Both the position numbers and the translations under genes were made by a program. A stretch of 64,000 bases of DNA from Chitinophaga rupis (GTDB lineage Bacteria; Bacteroidota; Bacteroidia; Chitinophagales; Chitinophagaceae): positions 468,117 to 532,116 of the forward strand of contig NZ_FOBB01000004.1 in assembly GCF_900109685.1 (NCBI RefSeq), in the 5' to 3' direction. The notes under the pieces were generated by a model. It had not been told where the DNA came from, searched no databases, and saw only the letters and a program-made list of their open reading frames with translations. The first letter of the stretch is position 1. The number at the start of each line of letters is the position of its first letter. Below, one piece after another: positions 54,981-63,718 of the stretch.

Positions 54981-55022
54981 TTAGCTTTTAGCTGTTAGCC
55001 TTTAGCCTTTAGCGTTTAGCGT
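54981..55022. repeat. six-unit TTAGCnn heptamer array
   Basis: Six consecutive 7-nt units TTAGCTT, TTAGCTG, TTAGCCT, TTAGCCT, TTAGCGT, TTAGCGT run without interruption from 54981 to 55022, directly after the YdeI-like stop. The invariant core is TTAGC with two variable positions. No known function. Confidence 0.9.
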
Positions 55023-55046
55023 TTTTCTCCCGCTCATCCTTCCCTC

Positions 55047-55078
55047 TTTGGATTTTAATAATACTTCCCGTACGTTTG
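55047..55078 (+). promoter_or_regulatory. promoter of the cobalamin-riboswitch operon
   Basis: TTTG (55047-55050) and TACGTTTG (55071-55078) form a -33/-7 pair with a 20-nt spacer matching the Bacteroidota consensus TTTG...TAnnTTTG. Transcription would begin about 55083-55086, just at the 5' edge of the riboswitch. Confidence 0.78.
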
Positions 55079-55082
55079 CATT

Positions 55083-55302
55083 CGCATTTGGTGCCTGGTG
55101 TAAAAACCGGGCTTAAAAGGGAATCCGGTGCAATACCGGAGCTATCCCCGTAGCTGTGATCCTGCTCCCAACTTGTTGGGACGTTTTTCCGGAGTAACTG
55201 CATGCCACTGTTCAATAAGAATGGGAAGGCTGCCGGAAAAGCAGGAGAGCCAGAAGACCTGCCAAGGTGCAATCAGTCATTCAGCGCTTTCGGGTGAAAG
55301 GC
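55083..55302 (+). ncRNA. cobalamin (adenosylcobalamin) riboswitch
   Basis: Conserved elements appear in order: a leader stem ending GGTGCCTGG, the B12-box region GGGAATCCGGTGCAATACCGG (about 55119-55139) then AGCTATCCCCGTAGCTGTGA, GCCACTG followed by GGGAAGGC, and GCCAGAAGACCTGCC (to about 55263). A hairpin CTTTC/GAAAG (about 55286-55300) with GGGT loop follows. The aptamer lies between its own promoter and a B12-uptake operon, and in the family ligand binding represses transport genes. Confidence 0.93.
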
Positions 55303-55468
55303 CAGGAATGTAAGCCTACCGGCATTATATTCTTTTTTACTGTATCGTTTTTACCCATGGCGTGTAGTGCTGGTGCAATAATTCCAGTACTTATTACAAT
55401 TGTTTTTTTCCGGGCTGCTGGCCCGGTAGGCATTGTATGTCCCTGTATTTTTAAACCCATACGATCAT

Positions 55469-56596
55469 ATGAAAAAACAACTATTGCCCCTTTTGTTATT
55501 GGGAACCCTGACTGTTTTCTTTGCAGCCTGCCAGAAAGAAGATGCGCTGCAGCCGCTGCAAAAAGAAGCAGCGGAGCTTGGAAAAGTTAACGCCACAAAC
55601 ACCGCGTTATTAGCGAATTATGCCAATGGCTTTTTTATTGCCAATGAAGGCTGGTTTGGCCACGGTACCGGCGACCTGCATTTTTATTCCTACAGCGGCG
55701 ATAGCCTGGACCTGAACGTGTACCATCAGCAAAACCCCACCGGCACGCTGGGTACTGCTACCAACACCCTGCAGTACGCTACCATTTTTAATGGCAAAAT
55801 GTACATTGTAATTAAAGCAGGCGGCCCCATGGTAGTAACAGACGCCAACACCATGGTGGAAAGCGGCCGTGTGGCCACCCTGCCGCAGAATGATGGTCAT
55901 GCGTTCATTGGTATTGATGCTACGCATGGTTTGCTGAGCGCTAAAGATGGCGTGTACCCGGTAACGTTACCCAGCCTGGCTATTGGCACTAAGATCAGCG
56001 CAGTAGCCGGTTATACCGGCGATATGCTAAAAGCCGGCAGCTATTTATTTGTACTATCGCAAACAGACGGTATTGTAGCTATCAACAGCAGCACCTATGC
56101 CTGGGCGAAGAATTTCGGCCCAGCCAACCTGGCTTTTGCATTAGGTAAAGACGGCGCTGTATATGCTACCAATGCGGATTCCCTGATCCGTATTGATCCT
56201 GCTACGCTGGGCCGTACCGCGCTGAAGCTGCCTTTCAGCGTACCCTCTCTCTGGGGTGCGTGGCGGCATGCAGCCATCACTTCCTCTACCCAGGAAAGCA
56301 CAGTGTACATAGTGCGTAACAATGGTTTTGCCGGTGGTACACAGCTGTACCGTTATGTAATTGGTAACGCGGCTTCTTTAACTACGCCTTTTATTACCCT
56401 GCCCAGCGGCCAGTTCTTTTATGGCGCAGGCGCAGCGTATAATAAAGACAAAAATGAGCTGGTGCTGACCACCATTAACGGCGCCTTTACCGGCGATACC
56501 AATCGCATACTGATCTATGACGCTACCACGGCAGTATTGAAAAAGACATTAACCTATACAGGCTGGTATTTCCCTGCTATGCCTGTATTCCATTAA
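55469..56596 (+). CDS. BtuG-like DUF5074 surface lipoprotein, B12 binding
   Basis: Start at the ATG at 55469 gives lipobox FAAC (Cys21) and a following Gln-Lys-Glu-Asp, matching the Cys-x-Lys-(Asp/Glu)2 surface signal. The mature region is a seven-bladed propeller of the DUF5074/YncE type (ANGFFIANEGWFGHGTGDLHF, VVTDANTM, GAWRHAAITS). In Bacteroides such proteins (BtuG) bind B12 very tightly and hand it to BtuB. It is first in the riboswitch operon, 2 nt before btuB. This copy is shorter and more diverged than the second, so its ligand could be another corrinoid. Confidence 0.75.
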   Translation: MKKQLLPLLLLGTLTVFFAACQKEDALQPLQKEAAELGKVNATNTALLANYANGFFIANEGWFGHGTGDLHFYSYSGDSLDLNVYHQQNPTGTLGTATNTLQYATIFNGKMYIVIKAGGPMVVTDANTMVESGRVATLPQNDGHAFIGIDATHGLLSAKDGVYPVTLPSLAIGTKISAVAGYTGDMLKAGSYLFVLSQTDGIVAINSSTYAWAKNFGPANLAFALGKDGAVYATNADSLIRIDPATLGRTALKLPFSVPSLWGAWRHAAITSSTQESTVYIVRNNGFAGGTQLYRYVIGNAASLTTPFITLPSGQFFYGAGAAYNKDKNELVLTTINGAFTGDTNRILIYDATTAVLKKTLTYTGWYFPAMPVFH

Positions 56597-56598
56597 TT

Positions 56599-58611
56599 AT
56601 GCAGCAACCGGCTTTTATCCGTAAGTATGTTCACCTGTTAAGCAGTGCCAGCCTGTTATGGGCCGGCGCTGCTTATGCTCAGGTAAAAGACACTACCACT
56701 TTACAGGAAGTACGGGTAGATGCCAAACGCCTGCCCGCAGGCCTTAACCCCGTTACTGCCATGCAGGTATTATCCGGGCCAAAGCTGCAGCGGTTAAACA
56801 GCCTGTCTGTGGCCGATGCAGTACGGTATTTTTCCGGTGTGCAGCTAAAAGATTACGGCGGCATAGGCGGTTTAAAAACCATTAATGTACGCAGCATGGG
56901 TACCAACCACACGGCGGTGAGCTATGACGGGCTAGTGCTGGGCAATGCGCAGAACGGGCAGGTAGACCTGGGTAAATTTTCCTTAGACAATATTTCCGAA
57001 GTAGCCCTGTATAACGGGCAGCCCCCTACGCTATTACAGCCTGCCAGGGCTTTCTCCGCAGGTAATGTATTAGCCCTGCAATCCCGTACCCCACAATTTT
57101 CAAACAATGAACAATGGCATGGTAAAGTAAGCCTGAAAACCGGTTCATCCGGTTTAATTAACCCCTCGCTGTTATGGCAGCAAAAAATTACATCCCGCAT
57201 ATATAGTACAGTGAGCACAGAATGGATCAATGCCAATGGGCGGTATAAATTCCGTTACACCAATGGCAAGTATGATACTACAGCCCTGCGGCAGAATGGC
57301 AATGTGAATGCCTGGCGCGCAGAAGCCGCCTTAAATGGCCTGCTGGCCGATAGCAGCGCCTGGGCGGTGAAGTATTACCGCTACCAATCTACCCGCGGTT
57401 TGCCGGGCGCTATTGTGGCCAACCATTTTAATTACGGGCAGCACCTGGAAGACCGCGACCAGTTTGTGCAGGCAACCTTTCACAGCGATCCGCACAAACG
57501 GTACCGTTTGTTAGCCAATGCTAAATACTCCGACCTGTATAGCCGGTATATTGATCCCGAATATCCCAACGAACAACATTTGCTGGATAACTATTATCAC
57601 CAGAAAGAAGTATATGTATCCCTGGCAAATGAATATACAATTACCCGCTGGTGGGAAAGCTCGCTGGCAGCGGACTTTATATCAAACACGATGGATGCAA
57701 ACCTGTACCGCTTTCCCTACCCTACCCGCTATACCACGCTGGTAGCGCTGGCCAGCCGGCTGCATTTACCACAGCTGGAAATACAGGGCAATTTACTGGC
57801 CACCATTGTGAATGAAAAAGTACAAATCTATGAAAGCGCCGGCCCTAAAAGGGAATACACCCCTTCCCTCTCGCTGGCCTGGAAACCTTTTGCACAGCAG
57901 CATTTGTGGCTGCGTACTTTTTACAAAAACATTTTCCGCCTGCCTACTTTCAATGACCTGTACTATACTTTCATTGGCAACAATAACCTGAAACCCGAAT
58001 ACGTGCAGCAGTATGATGCCGGTTTTACCTGGCAGCAACCCATGCGCGGACGCTGGCTCTACATTTTCCTGCAGGCAGATGGTTATTACAATCATGTAAA
58101 GGATAAGATAGTGGCGGTGCCTTCTGATAACCTCTTTGGCTGGTCGATGATGAACCTGGGGCGGGTGGATATTAAAGGGATAGATGTAGTGCTCACCACT
58201 GCCCTGCAGCCTTTTAAAGAGCTGCTGGTAAATGCAGGTATCAATTACACCTATCAAAAGGCGCAGGATGTTACTTCCGGCAAAGGCGGGTTTAACTATG
58301 GGCAGCAGATCCCCTACACGCCCTGGCACAGCGGGTCTTTTACGTTGGGGGCCGACTGGCGCTCCCTGGCGCTGAACTACAGCTTTATTTATACCGGGGA
58401 ACGTTACAGTCAGAAAAGGAACATACCCGTGAATTATGTGCAGCCCTGGTACACCAGTGACCTTTCTGCCTCCTGGACCCTGGCGCATCGCTCATTTACA
58501 AATAAGCTCACGTTTGAGGTGAATAATTTATTAAACCAGTATTACGATGTGGTATTGAACTTTCCCATGCCAGGCCGTAACTACCGGCTTACTTTAAGCA
58601 TTAGCCGCTGA
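56599..58611 (+). CDS. TonB-dependent cobalamin receptor (BtuB-like)
   Basis: 670 residues with signal peptide (1-27), TonB-box-like TTLQEVRVDA, plug domain (about 45-155; LNSLSVADAVRYFSGVQLKDYGG, IRSMG-type NVRSMGTNH) and a 22-strand outer-membrane barrel ending in NFPMPGRNYRLTLSIS. No SusD partner and no N-terminal carboxypeptidase domain. Location between two BtuG-like genes behind a cobalamin riboswitch identifies it as the B12 importer of the outer membrane. Confidence 0.88.
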   Translation: MQQPAFIRKYVHLLSSASLLWAGAAYAQVKDTTTLQEVRVDAKRLPAGLNPVTAMQVLSGPKLQRLNSLSVADAVRYFSGVQLKDYGGIGGLKTINVRSMGTNHTAVSYDGLVLGNAQNGQVDLGKFSLDNISEVALYNGQPPTLLQPARAFSAGNVLALQSRTPQFSNNEQWHGKVSLKTGSSGLINPSLLWQQKITSRIYSTVSTEWINANGRYKFRYTNGKYDTTALRQNGNVNAWRAEAALNGLLADSSAWAVKYYRYQSTRGLPGAIVANHFNYGQHLEDRDQFVQATFHSDPHKRYRLLANAKYSDLYSRYIDPEYPNEQHLLDNYYHQKEVYVSLANEYTITRWWESSLAADFISNTMDANLYRFPYPTRYTTLVALASRLHLPQLEIQGNLLATIVNEKVQIYESAGPKREYTPSLSLAWKPFAQQHLWLRTFYKNIFRLPTFNDLYYTFIGNNNLKPEYVQQYDAGFTWQQPMRGRWLYIFLQADGYYNHVKDKIVAVPSDNLFGWSMMNLGRVDIKGIDVVLTTALQPFKELLVNAGINYTYQKAQDVTSGKGGFNYGQQIPYTPWHSGSFTLGADWRSLALNYSFIYTGERYSQKRNIPVNYVQPWYTSDLSASWTLAHRSFTNKLTFEVNNLLNQYYDVVLNFPMPGRNYRLTLSISR

Positions 58612-58620
58612 TCATAAACT

Positions 58621-59745
58621 ATGATGTCTGTGAATTATTTATACCGCTTTCTTTTATGCAGTCTTTTACTGCTCACGGCCTGCCGTAAAGATCTGGTGCT
58701 GCCGCAGGTTGACAGCGTGGATATAGCCGGCTACAGCCGCCCGCATGATGTTACGCCTACTGTGCAGGGCCTGTATGTGCTGAACGAGGGAAACATGAAC
58801 ATGAACAAGGCTTCGCTGGATTACCTGGATCTTACCACAGGCCGCTACAGCCGCCGCCTGTATGAAGCCTATAACCCTGAAGTAACCAAAGGCCTTGGGG
58901 ATGTTGGCAACGACATACAGATCTACGGCAGCAAAATGTACATTGTAGTAAACAACTCCAACAAGGTAGAGGTAGTGGACGCCGCCACTGTAACCCGCAT
59001 TAAACAGCTGAACATACGGCAATGCCGGTACGTAGTTTTTTATAAAGGCAATGCCTATATCACCTCTAACGACGGTTATGTATCGGTGATAGATACTGTT
59101 TCCCTCACAGAAACCGGGCGTATTAAAACCGGCCGTAACCCGGAGCAGATGGCCATTAGCGGCAACAAGCTATATGTAGCCAACTCGGGCGGCTATAGCC
59201 CGCCTAATTATGAGCGTACAGTATCCGTAATAAACCTGGACACGCAGCAGGAGCTAAAGCGTATTGATGTAGCCATTAACCTGGACCGCCTGGCGCTGGA
59301 TCCTTACGGCGACCTGTATGTAAGCTCCCGGGGAGATTATTATACCATACCCTCCCGCCTATACGTAATTGATACGCATTCAGATACGGTAAAGAAACGG
59401 TTTGATATAGCCGCCAGCAACATCTTTATCCATAAAGACCTGGCCTACATTTACAGCGTGGCATGGAGCTACATCACCCATTCCAATACTATCAGCTATG
59501 CATTGATCAATGTAAAGGCTGATACGCTGCTTAGCACCCAATTTATTACCGACGGTACAGATAAACAGATCGTAATACCCTATGGTATACTGGTAGACCC
59601 GGATACCGAAGATGTGTATGTATCCGATGCGCTGGACTATGTATCGCCCGGCATCCTGTACTGTTTTGATAAAGCCGGCAAAAAGAAATGGTCTGTTGAA
59701 ACAGGGGATATTCCCGGCCACTTTGTATTCCTTAAGAAAAATTAA
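58621..59745 (+). CDS. BtuG-like YncE/DUF5074 surface lipoprotein
   Basis: 374 residues; lipobox LLTAC with Cys21 followed by Arg-Lys-Asp. A seven-bladed propeller with clear blades (GLYVLNEGNMNMNKASLDYL, GNDIQIYGSKMYIVVNNSNK, PYGILVDPDTEDVYVSDALD, GDIPGHFVFL). The sequence resembles Bacteroides BtuG more closely than the first paralogue does. It is expected to sit on the cell surface atop BtuB and deliver cobalamin. Spaced 9 nt after btuB. Confidence 0.85.
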   Translation: MMSVNYLYRFLLCSLLLLTACRKDLVLPQVDSVDIAGYSRPHDVTPTVQGLYVLNEGNMNMNKASLDYLDLTTGRYSRRLYEAYNPEVTKGLGDVGNDIQIYGSKMYIVVNNSNKVEVVDAATVTRIKQLNIRQCRYVVFYKGNAYITSNDGYVSVIDTVSLTETGRIKTGRNPEQMAISGNKLYVANSGGYSPPNYERTVSVINLDTQQELKRIDVAINLDRLALDPYGDLYVSSRGDYYTIPSRLYVIDTHSDTVKKRFDIAASNIFIHKDLAYIYSVAWSYITHSNTISYALINVKADTLLSTQFITDGTDKQIVIPYGILVDPDTEDVYVSDALDYVSPGILYCFDKAGKKKWSVETGDIPGHFVFLKKN

Positions 59746-59757
59746 CACTTCGATATT

Positions 59758-60738
59758 ATGCAATTCACAAGATTTACCCGGCTTACTTTTTTATCTGCTG
59801 TACTGCTGCTGGCGGCCTGCTCCAAGGATGCAGATGAAACACCCACACCGGAAGAACCGGACCATTTCCGGCCGGCTACTTCATCCAGCAGCGCATATAT
59901 TAGCCAGGTGTTTGAATACCTGCCGGCGCCCGGCCAGTTTGTAAATGAAAATAATTTAGGCGATACTGCCGCCGCTAAAAAGATCATTGGCGGCAGCGAT
60001 GCATTGCTGTCACTGGGCAGCTACGGCGGCTATGTGATCTTTGGATTTGATCATTCCATTGAGAATAAAGACGGCGATGATCTTGGCATCTTTGGCAATC
60101 CCTTAACCAATGCCGGCCAGGAATGGTCAGAGCCTGGCATTGTGCTGGTAATGCAGGATAAGAACGGTAACGGTAAGCCGGATGACGGCGAATGGTATGA
60201 GCTGGCCGGCAGCGAATATGCAAAAGCCACTACCATAAAAAAATACCGCATCACATATTACAATCCTAAAAAGGAAGAAGCTACAGATATATTGTGGAAA
60301 GATAACCAGGGCCACAGCGGTTATGTGCTGGCCAACTATTTTCACACACAGCCCTACTACCCTTCTTTTGCAAACCCTGATTCTATTTCTTTTGAAGGCA
60401 CTTTGCTGCCCAGCACCATCGGCAAAAAGTATGATCCTGTTTACCAGACCGACCTGGTGACCAACCAACCTTTTGACTGGGGTTATTCCGATAACGGATC
60501 GGCGGATGTGCTGCAAACCATCAACGATGAAGGGCGTGGTTACAATAAGCTGGAGATCAGCAATGCCGTAGATGCTAATGGTAAAAGCGTGATCTTAAAA
60601 TATATTGATTTTGTGAAAGTGTATACCGGCCAAAGCTGCAATGGTAATACTTCTACTGACCCGGATAACCCGGACCGTTTCCTGGGAGAGGTCTCTACGG
60701 AAATATCCGGCGCCATAGATATTCATATTAAGCCCTGA
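59758..60738 (+). CDS. accessory surface lipoprotein of B12 locus
   Basis: 326 residues; lipobox LAAC with Cys21 and Ser-Lys-Asp, then a Pro/Thr-rich tether. The domain contains FEYLPAPGQFVNENN, SLGSYGGYVIFGFDHS and a calcium-loop-like D-K-N-G-N-G-K-P-D-D at about 134-143, a conserved family of Bacteroidota B12 loci sometimes labelled cell-surface protein. Possible BtuH counterpart, not demonstrated. Last gene of the operon, followed by a terminator. It converges with the DUF6493-like gene. Confidence 0.78.
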   Translation: MQFTRFTRLTFLSAVLLLAACSKDADETPTPEEPDHFRPATSSSSAYISQVFEYLPAPGQFVNENNLGDTAAAKKIIGGSDALLSLGSYGGYVIFGFDHSIENKDGDDLGIFGNPLTNAGQEWSEPGIVLVMQDKNGNGKPDDGEWYELAGSEYAKATTIKKYRITYYNPKKEEATDILWKDNQGHSGYVLANYFHTQPYYPSFANPDSISFEGTLLPSTIGKKYDPVYQTDLVTNQPFDWGYSDNGSADVLQTINDEGRGYNKLEISNAVDANGKSVILKYIDFVKVYTGQSCNGNTSTDPDNPDRFLGEVSTEISGAIDIHIKP

Positions 60739-60791
60739 CTATTTGCAATACACCACCTGGTTTTTGAACCAATCCTAGTAACACCTGAAAC

Positions 60792-60826
60792 AGCGGCGGG
60801 GAGCAATCCCTGCCGCTTTATTTATA
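60792..60826 (+). terminator. rho-independent terminator of the B12 operon
   Basis: AGCGGCGGGG (60792-60801) pairs with CCCTGCCGCT (60808-60817), one G-T pair, 6-nt loop AGCAAT, followed by TTATTTAT. The stem overlaps slightly the end of the converging gene. Confidence 0.88.
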
Positions 60827-63710
60827 CATATTTTGTAAGCAACTGTTTGGTAACCTTACTTAGTCCATCGTTTAATGACCAGGCCTGCAGCTGTTCCCTG
60901 ATCCATGCTGTTGTTATAAGGGAATGGTTAATGGATAATACCTCCATATATATTTCCAGCAGCTTCTTAAGGTTTTTAATAGGTTCTTCGGGTAAATGGG
61001 CCAGTAAGGAACCGATCATCTTTTCAAGTTCCCGGTTATGCTGGTCTGACAGGCGTATGAGGTTATTCATTACCAGGTCTGTAAAGCGCTTTAACGGCGT
61101 GAACTCCACTACCTGGTGCTTACCTATCACTTCGCCCAGCTGGTGGCTATTGATCAAACCTCTGGTAACCCCATTGATCCATATTTCTGCTGCAATTTGC
61201 GCAATGGTCTTATCGCTGCTTACTAAACAGGTGGCTATAAATAAATGGCCCATGCTGCTCCATGGCCGCTGCAGGCCATGCAAAGTCTGTATGGTATTCA
61301 GCACCACTTTTTTAGCTGTTTCATCCCAGAACTTTTCATATTGCAGGCAGCGGCTCACCACATGCGCCAGCAATGGCTCCGGATTATTGGGTGTGAAGAA
61401 TAACATGCGTTGCATATCATTCGGCGCTGTAAAGAGGGATCCGGTATCGCCCAGTATTATATATTCATACAACAAATGCGGCGTTGCTGCCTGCACATCC
61501 TGCTTATTGATGCCAATTACCTGCAGCTCTTTATGCAGGTATGCCTGTTTAACATTCTTCTTTTTTTCATAATCATATTCATCAGTAAAGCGTTCTTCTG
61601 CAATAGTTTGCCAGGCATATTGCCCTGTAAAGCGGCTGCGGGCCACTTTGTTGTATGGAAAATGCTCAAACTCCGGGTAAATAACCAAGGGTGTTTTTGC
61701 CAGTGCAGCTATCATCCACCAGGAAGCATGCTGGAACGGCGGCTGCGGGCGGGCATCTTTTTCCAGTATAAATTGCATAATGCGCAGGTACTCACCAGTG
61801 AGCTTTTCAGCGGCATAAGAGAGGCCCGGTGCAGGCGTATCCAGCACAAGCCGTGAAAGCGCCATCTGCAGATCCATTTCATCCGGCGCTGTATTTGCCT
61901 GCTGGTATTGGTATAAGCGCTCTGTTAATTCTACAGGCGATAACCAGCCAGGGGCATGTGTGGGAGTACATAATAAGGGCAGGGTATCACCGCTTGTTAT
62001 TTTATCCAATGCGGTTATTAAAAAGAACAGGTACACGCCACACAGATCTCCTTTGTATCCGTTACTCCATTCCTTCAAAGTGCGCATCCTGCGCGTATAC
62101 CATTTAGGGTACTGTTGATGGAACGCTTCATCCTGTTTAACATTACTTTCATGCATGCTGCGGATGGATGCTGTTTCTCCCGGGAACTGCTGCACCAGGT
62201 AACGGCCATAGTCTATCCAGAAAATTGCCAGCAGCACATCCAGCTCACCGGCGGATGCAGCGCCTTTCATTACCAGCTTATATGCCCGCTGAAAGGCCGG
62301 CTCCAGCTTTTTTACCTGCTCTCCCGTTATATCAGTGTGCAGCTTGATCAATGCGGCCGGTAATAAATAAATGTGATAAGGCTGGTTGTTATCAAAGGCC
62401 TGGCTGGCCAGGAAGATGAGCTCATCAAAGCCAGAGATGTCTTCAATCTTTACCTGCTCATCCAGCAGGTTATATGCTTCCGGCACTTCCAGTATATTTC
62501 CGGGTACAGGCGTTCCCGTTACAGGCTCCATAAAATCCGGCAACAGGCTACGCGCGCTTACCATCATGGTTTCCCGGTACTGCGCTATTTGCTCCCGCAG
62601 CGCGGGATCTGCAGCATTGCCATACTTCTTTAGCAGCTTGGCCGCACGGGATTGTACATCATCATCATTATTCATAAATACCTGGCAAAGGGCGGCACAT
62701 ACAGCCGGCGCCAGCTGCTTATCCTGTTTCAGCAGCTTTTCCAGCACGGCCAGGGTATTGGTTAATACGGCTTTGGTGGTAGATGAAAGCAAAATGCCTG
62801 TATGATCCAGGAAACTACCTGTATCCAGCTGCTTTTCATCTGCCAGCTTTTTCAGGCACTGCAGGGCTGTGTTCACCGGTTTGGTATGCGCTGCGCTTAA
62901 CGCTACCAACAGCTCCGGCTGCAGGGTTTGCAATTCAGCTATAGCAGGCTCCATCTCTGTAAACAATTCAGCGAACCAGCCGGATAATGTTTTATTAAAT
63001 CCCCGGTTGGAAGCCAGGAGCGCTTCTTTTAAGATACGCTGCCTGTCCAGCTTTCCTGCTGCTGAAAATTCCCTGAACACATCTATCCAGGTCTTTTGTG
63101 CAGCGTCTGTAGCCAGGTAACGGCCCGACCAGTTGACAGATGATTCAAACTGGAACAGGTACCAGATATGCTCCGTAAGAGTAATGTCATATATCAGCAG
63201 GTTGCTAACTGTAAACTGGTAGCTGCGGTTGGGCCCTTCATAATTATGTATAACCATTGGCAGCTGCCTGGCTATTAAAGCGGGTACGGGATCTATATGT
63301 CCCTGCTTCCACAACTTCACTAAGCTAAGATAGTTAAGGGGTATATGGTCTCCCTTAAGGTCATTTACATAAGCATTCAGCCAATCGGGGCAATACCAGT
63401 CTAACACCTGCTCCAATATTTCTTCATCCAGTATACCAAAGAAGATCTTTTCTATTTCCTGCCGCGTGCAGCATACAAACCCGGCAGCTCTTAATATTTC
63501 CCTTTGTACCGGTGTAGCCTTTTGCATGAAAATGCTGGATTGTGATCCGCTTTCCTTTACCTCCCGGTAATCCAGGTAATCCTTTGCGGTTGTTTTCAGG
63601 AAAGGTGTGAATGCTTTTTTCTGTGTTTGATCCAATCCTTTCAGGAAAGCCCATACTTCATCTTTCCTTTCTTTTTCCAGGATGGTTGTAAATTCCTGCT
63701 GCAGATCCAT
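60822..63710 (-). CDS. large helical-repeat protein, DUF6493-like
   Basis: 962 residues, helical throughout, without signal peptide or transmembrane segment; segments such as SRAAKLLKKYGNAADPALREQIAQY suggest HEAT-type repeats near 330-380. I assign it to DUF6493-like proteins from memory; family function is unknown. The start ATG follows the stop of a SWIM zinc-finger gene by 8 nt, so the two belong to one operon. In other bacteria SWIM proteins with long helical partners occur alongside MoxR-AAA and vWA genes, expected (if present) beyond the window's right edge. Confidence 0.65.
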   Translation of the reverse strand: MDLQQEFTTILEKERKDEVWAFLKGLDQTQKKAFTPFLKTTAKDYLDYREVKESGSQSSIFMQKATPVQREILRAAGFVCCTRQEIEKIFFGILDEEILEQVLDWYCPDWLNAYVNDLKGDHIPLNYLSLVKLWKQGHIDPVPALIARQLPMVIHNYEGPNRSYQFTVSNLLIYDITLTEHIWYLFQFESSVNWSGRYLATDAAQKTWIDVFREFSAAGKLDRQRILKEALLASNRGFNKTLSGWFAELFTEMEPAIAELQTLQPELLVALSAAHTKPVNTALQCLKKLADEKQLDTGSFLDHTGILLSSTTKAVLTNTLAVLEKLLKQDKQLAPAVCAALCQVFMNNDDDVQSRAAKLLKKYGNAADPALREQIAQYRETMMVSARSLLPDFMEPVTGTPVPGNILEVPEAYNLLDEQVKIEDISGFDELIFLASQAFDNNQPYHIYLLPAALIKLHTDITGEQVKKLEPAFQRAYKLVMKGAASAGELDVLLAIFWIDYGRYLVQQFPGETASIRSMHESNVKQDEAFHQQYPKWYTRRMRTLKEWSNGYKGDLCGVYLFFLITALDKITSGDTLPLLCTPTHAPGWLSPVELTERLYQYQQANTAPDEMDLQMALSRLVLDTPAPGLSYAAEKLTGEYLRIMQFILEKDARPQPPFQHASWWMIAALAKTPLVIYPEFEHFPYNKVARSRFTGQYAWQTIAEERFTDEYDYEKKKNVKQAYLHKELQVIGINKQDVQAATPHLLYEYIILGDTGSLFTAPNDMQRMLFFTPNNPEPLLAHVVSRCLQYEKFWDETAKKVVLNTIQTLHGLQRPWSSMGHLFIATCLVSSDKTIAQIAAEIWINGVTRGLINSHQLGEVIGKHQVVEFTPLKRFTDLVMNNLIRLSDQHNRELEKMIGSLLAHLPEEPIKNLKKLLEIYMEVLSINHSLITTAWIREQLQAWSLNDGLSKVTKQLLTKYV

Positions 63711-63718
63711 GTGATAGC

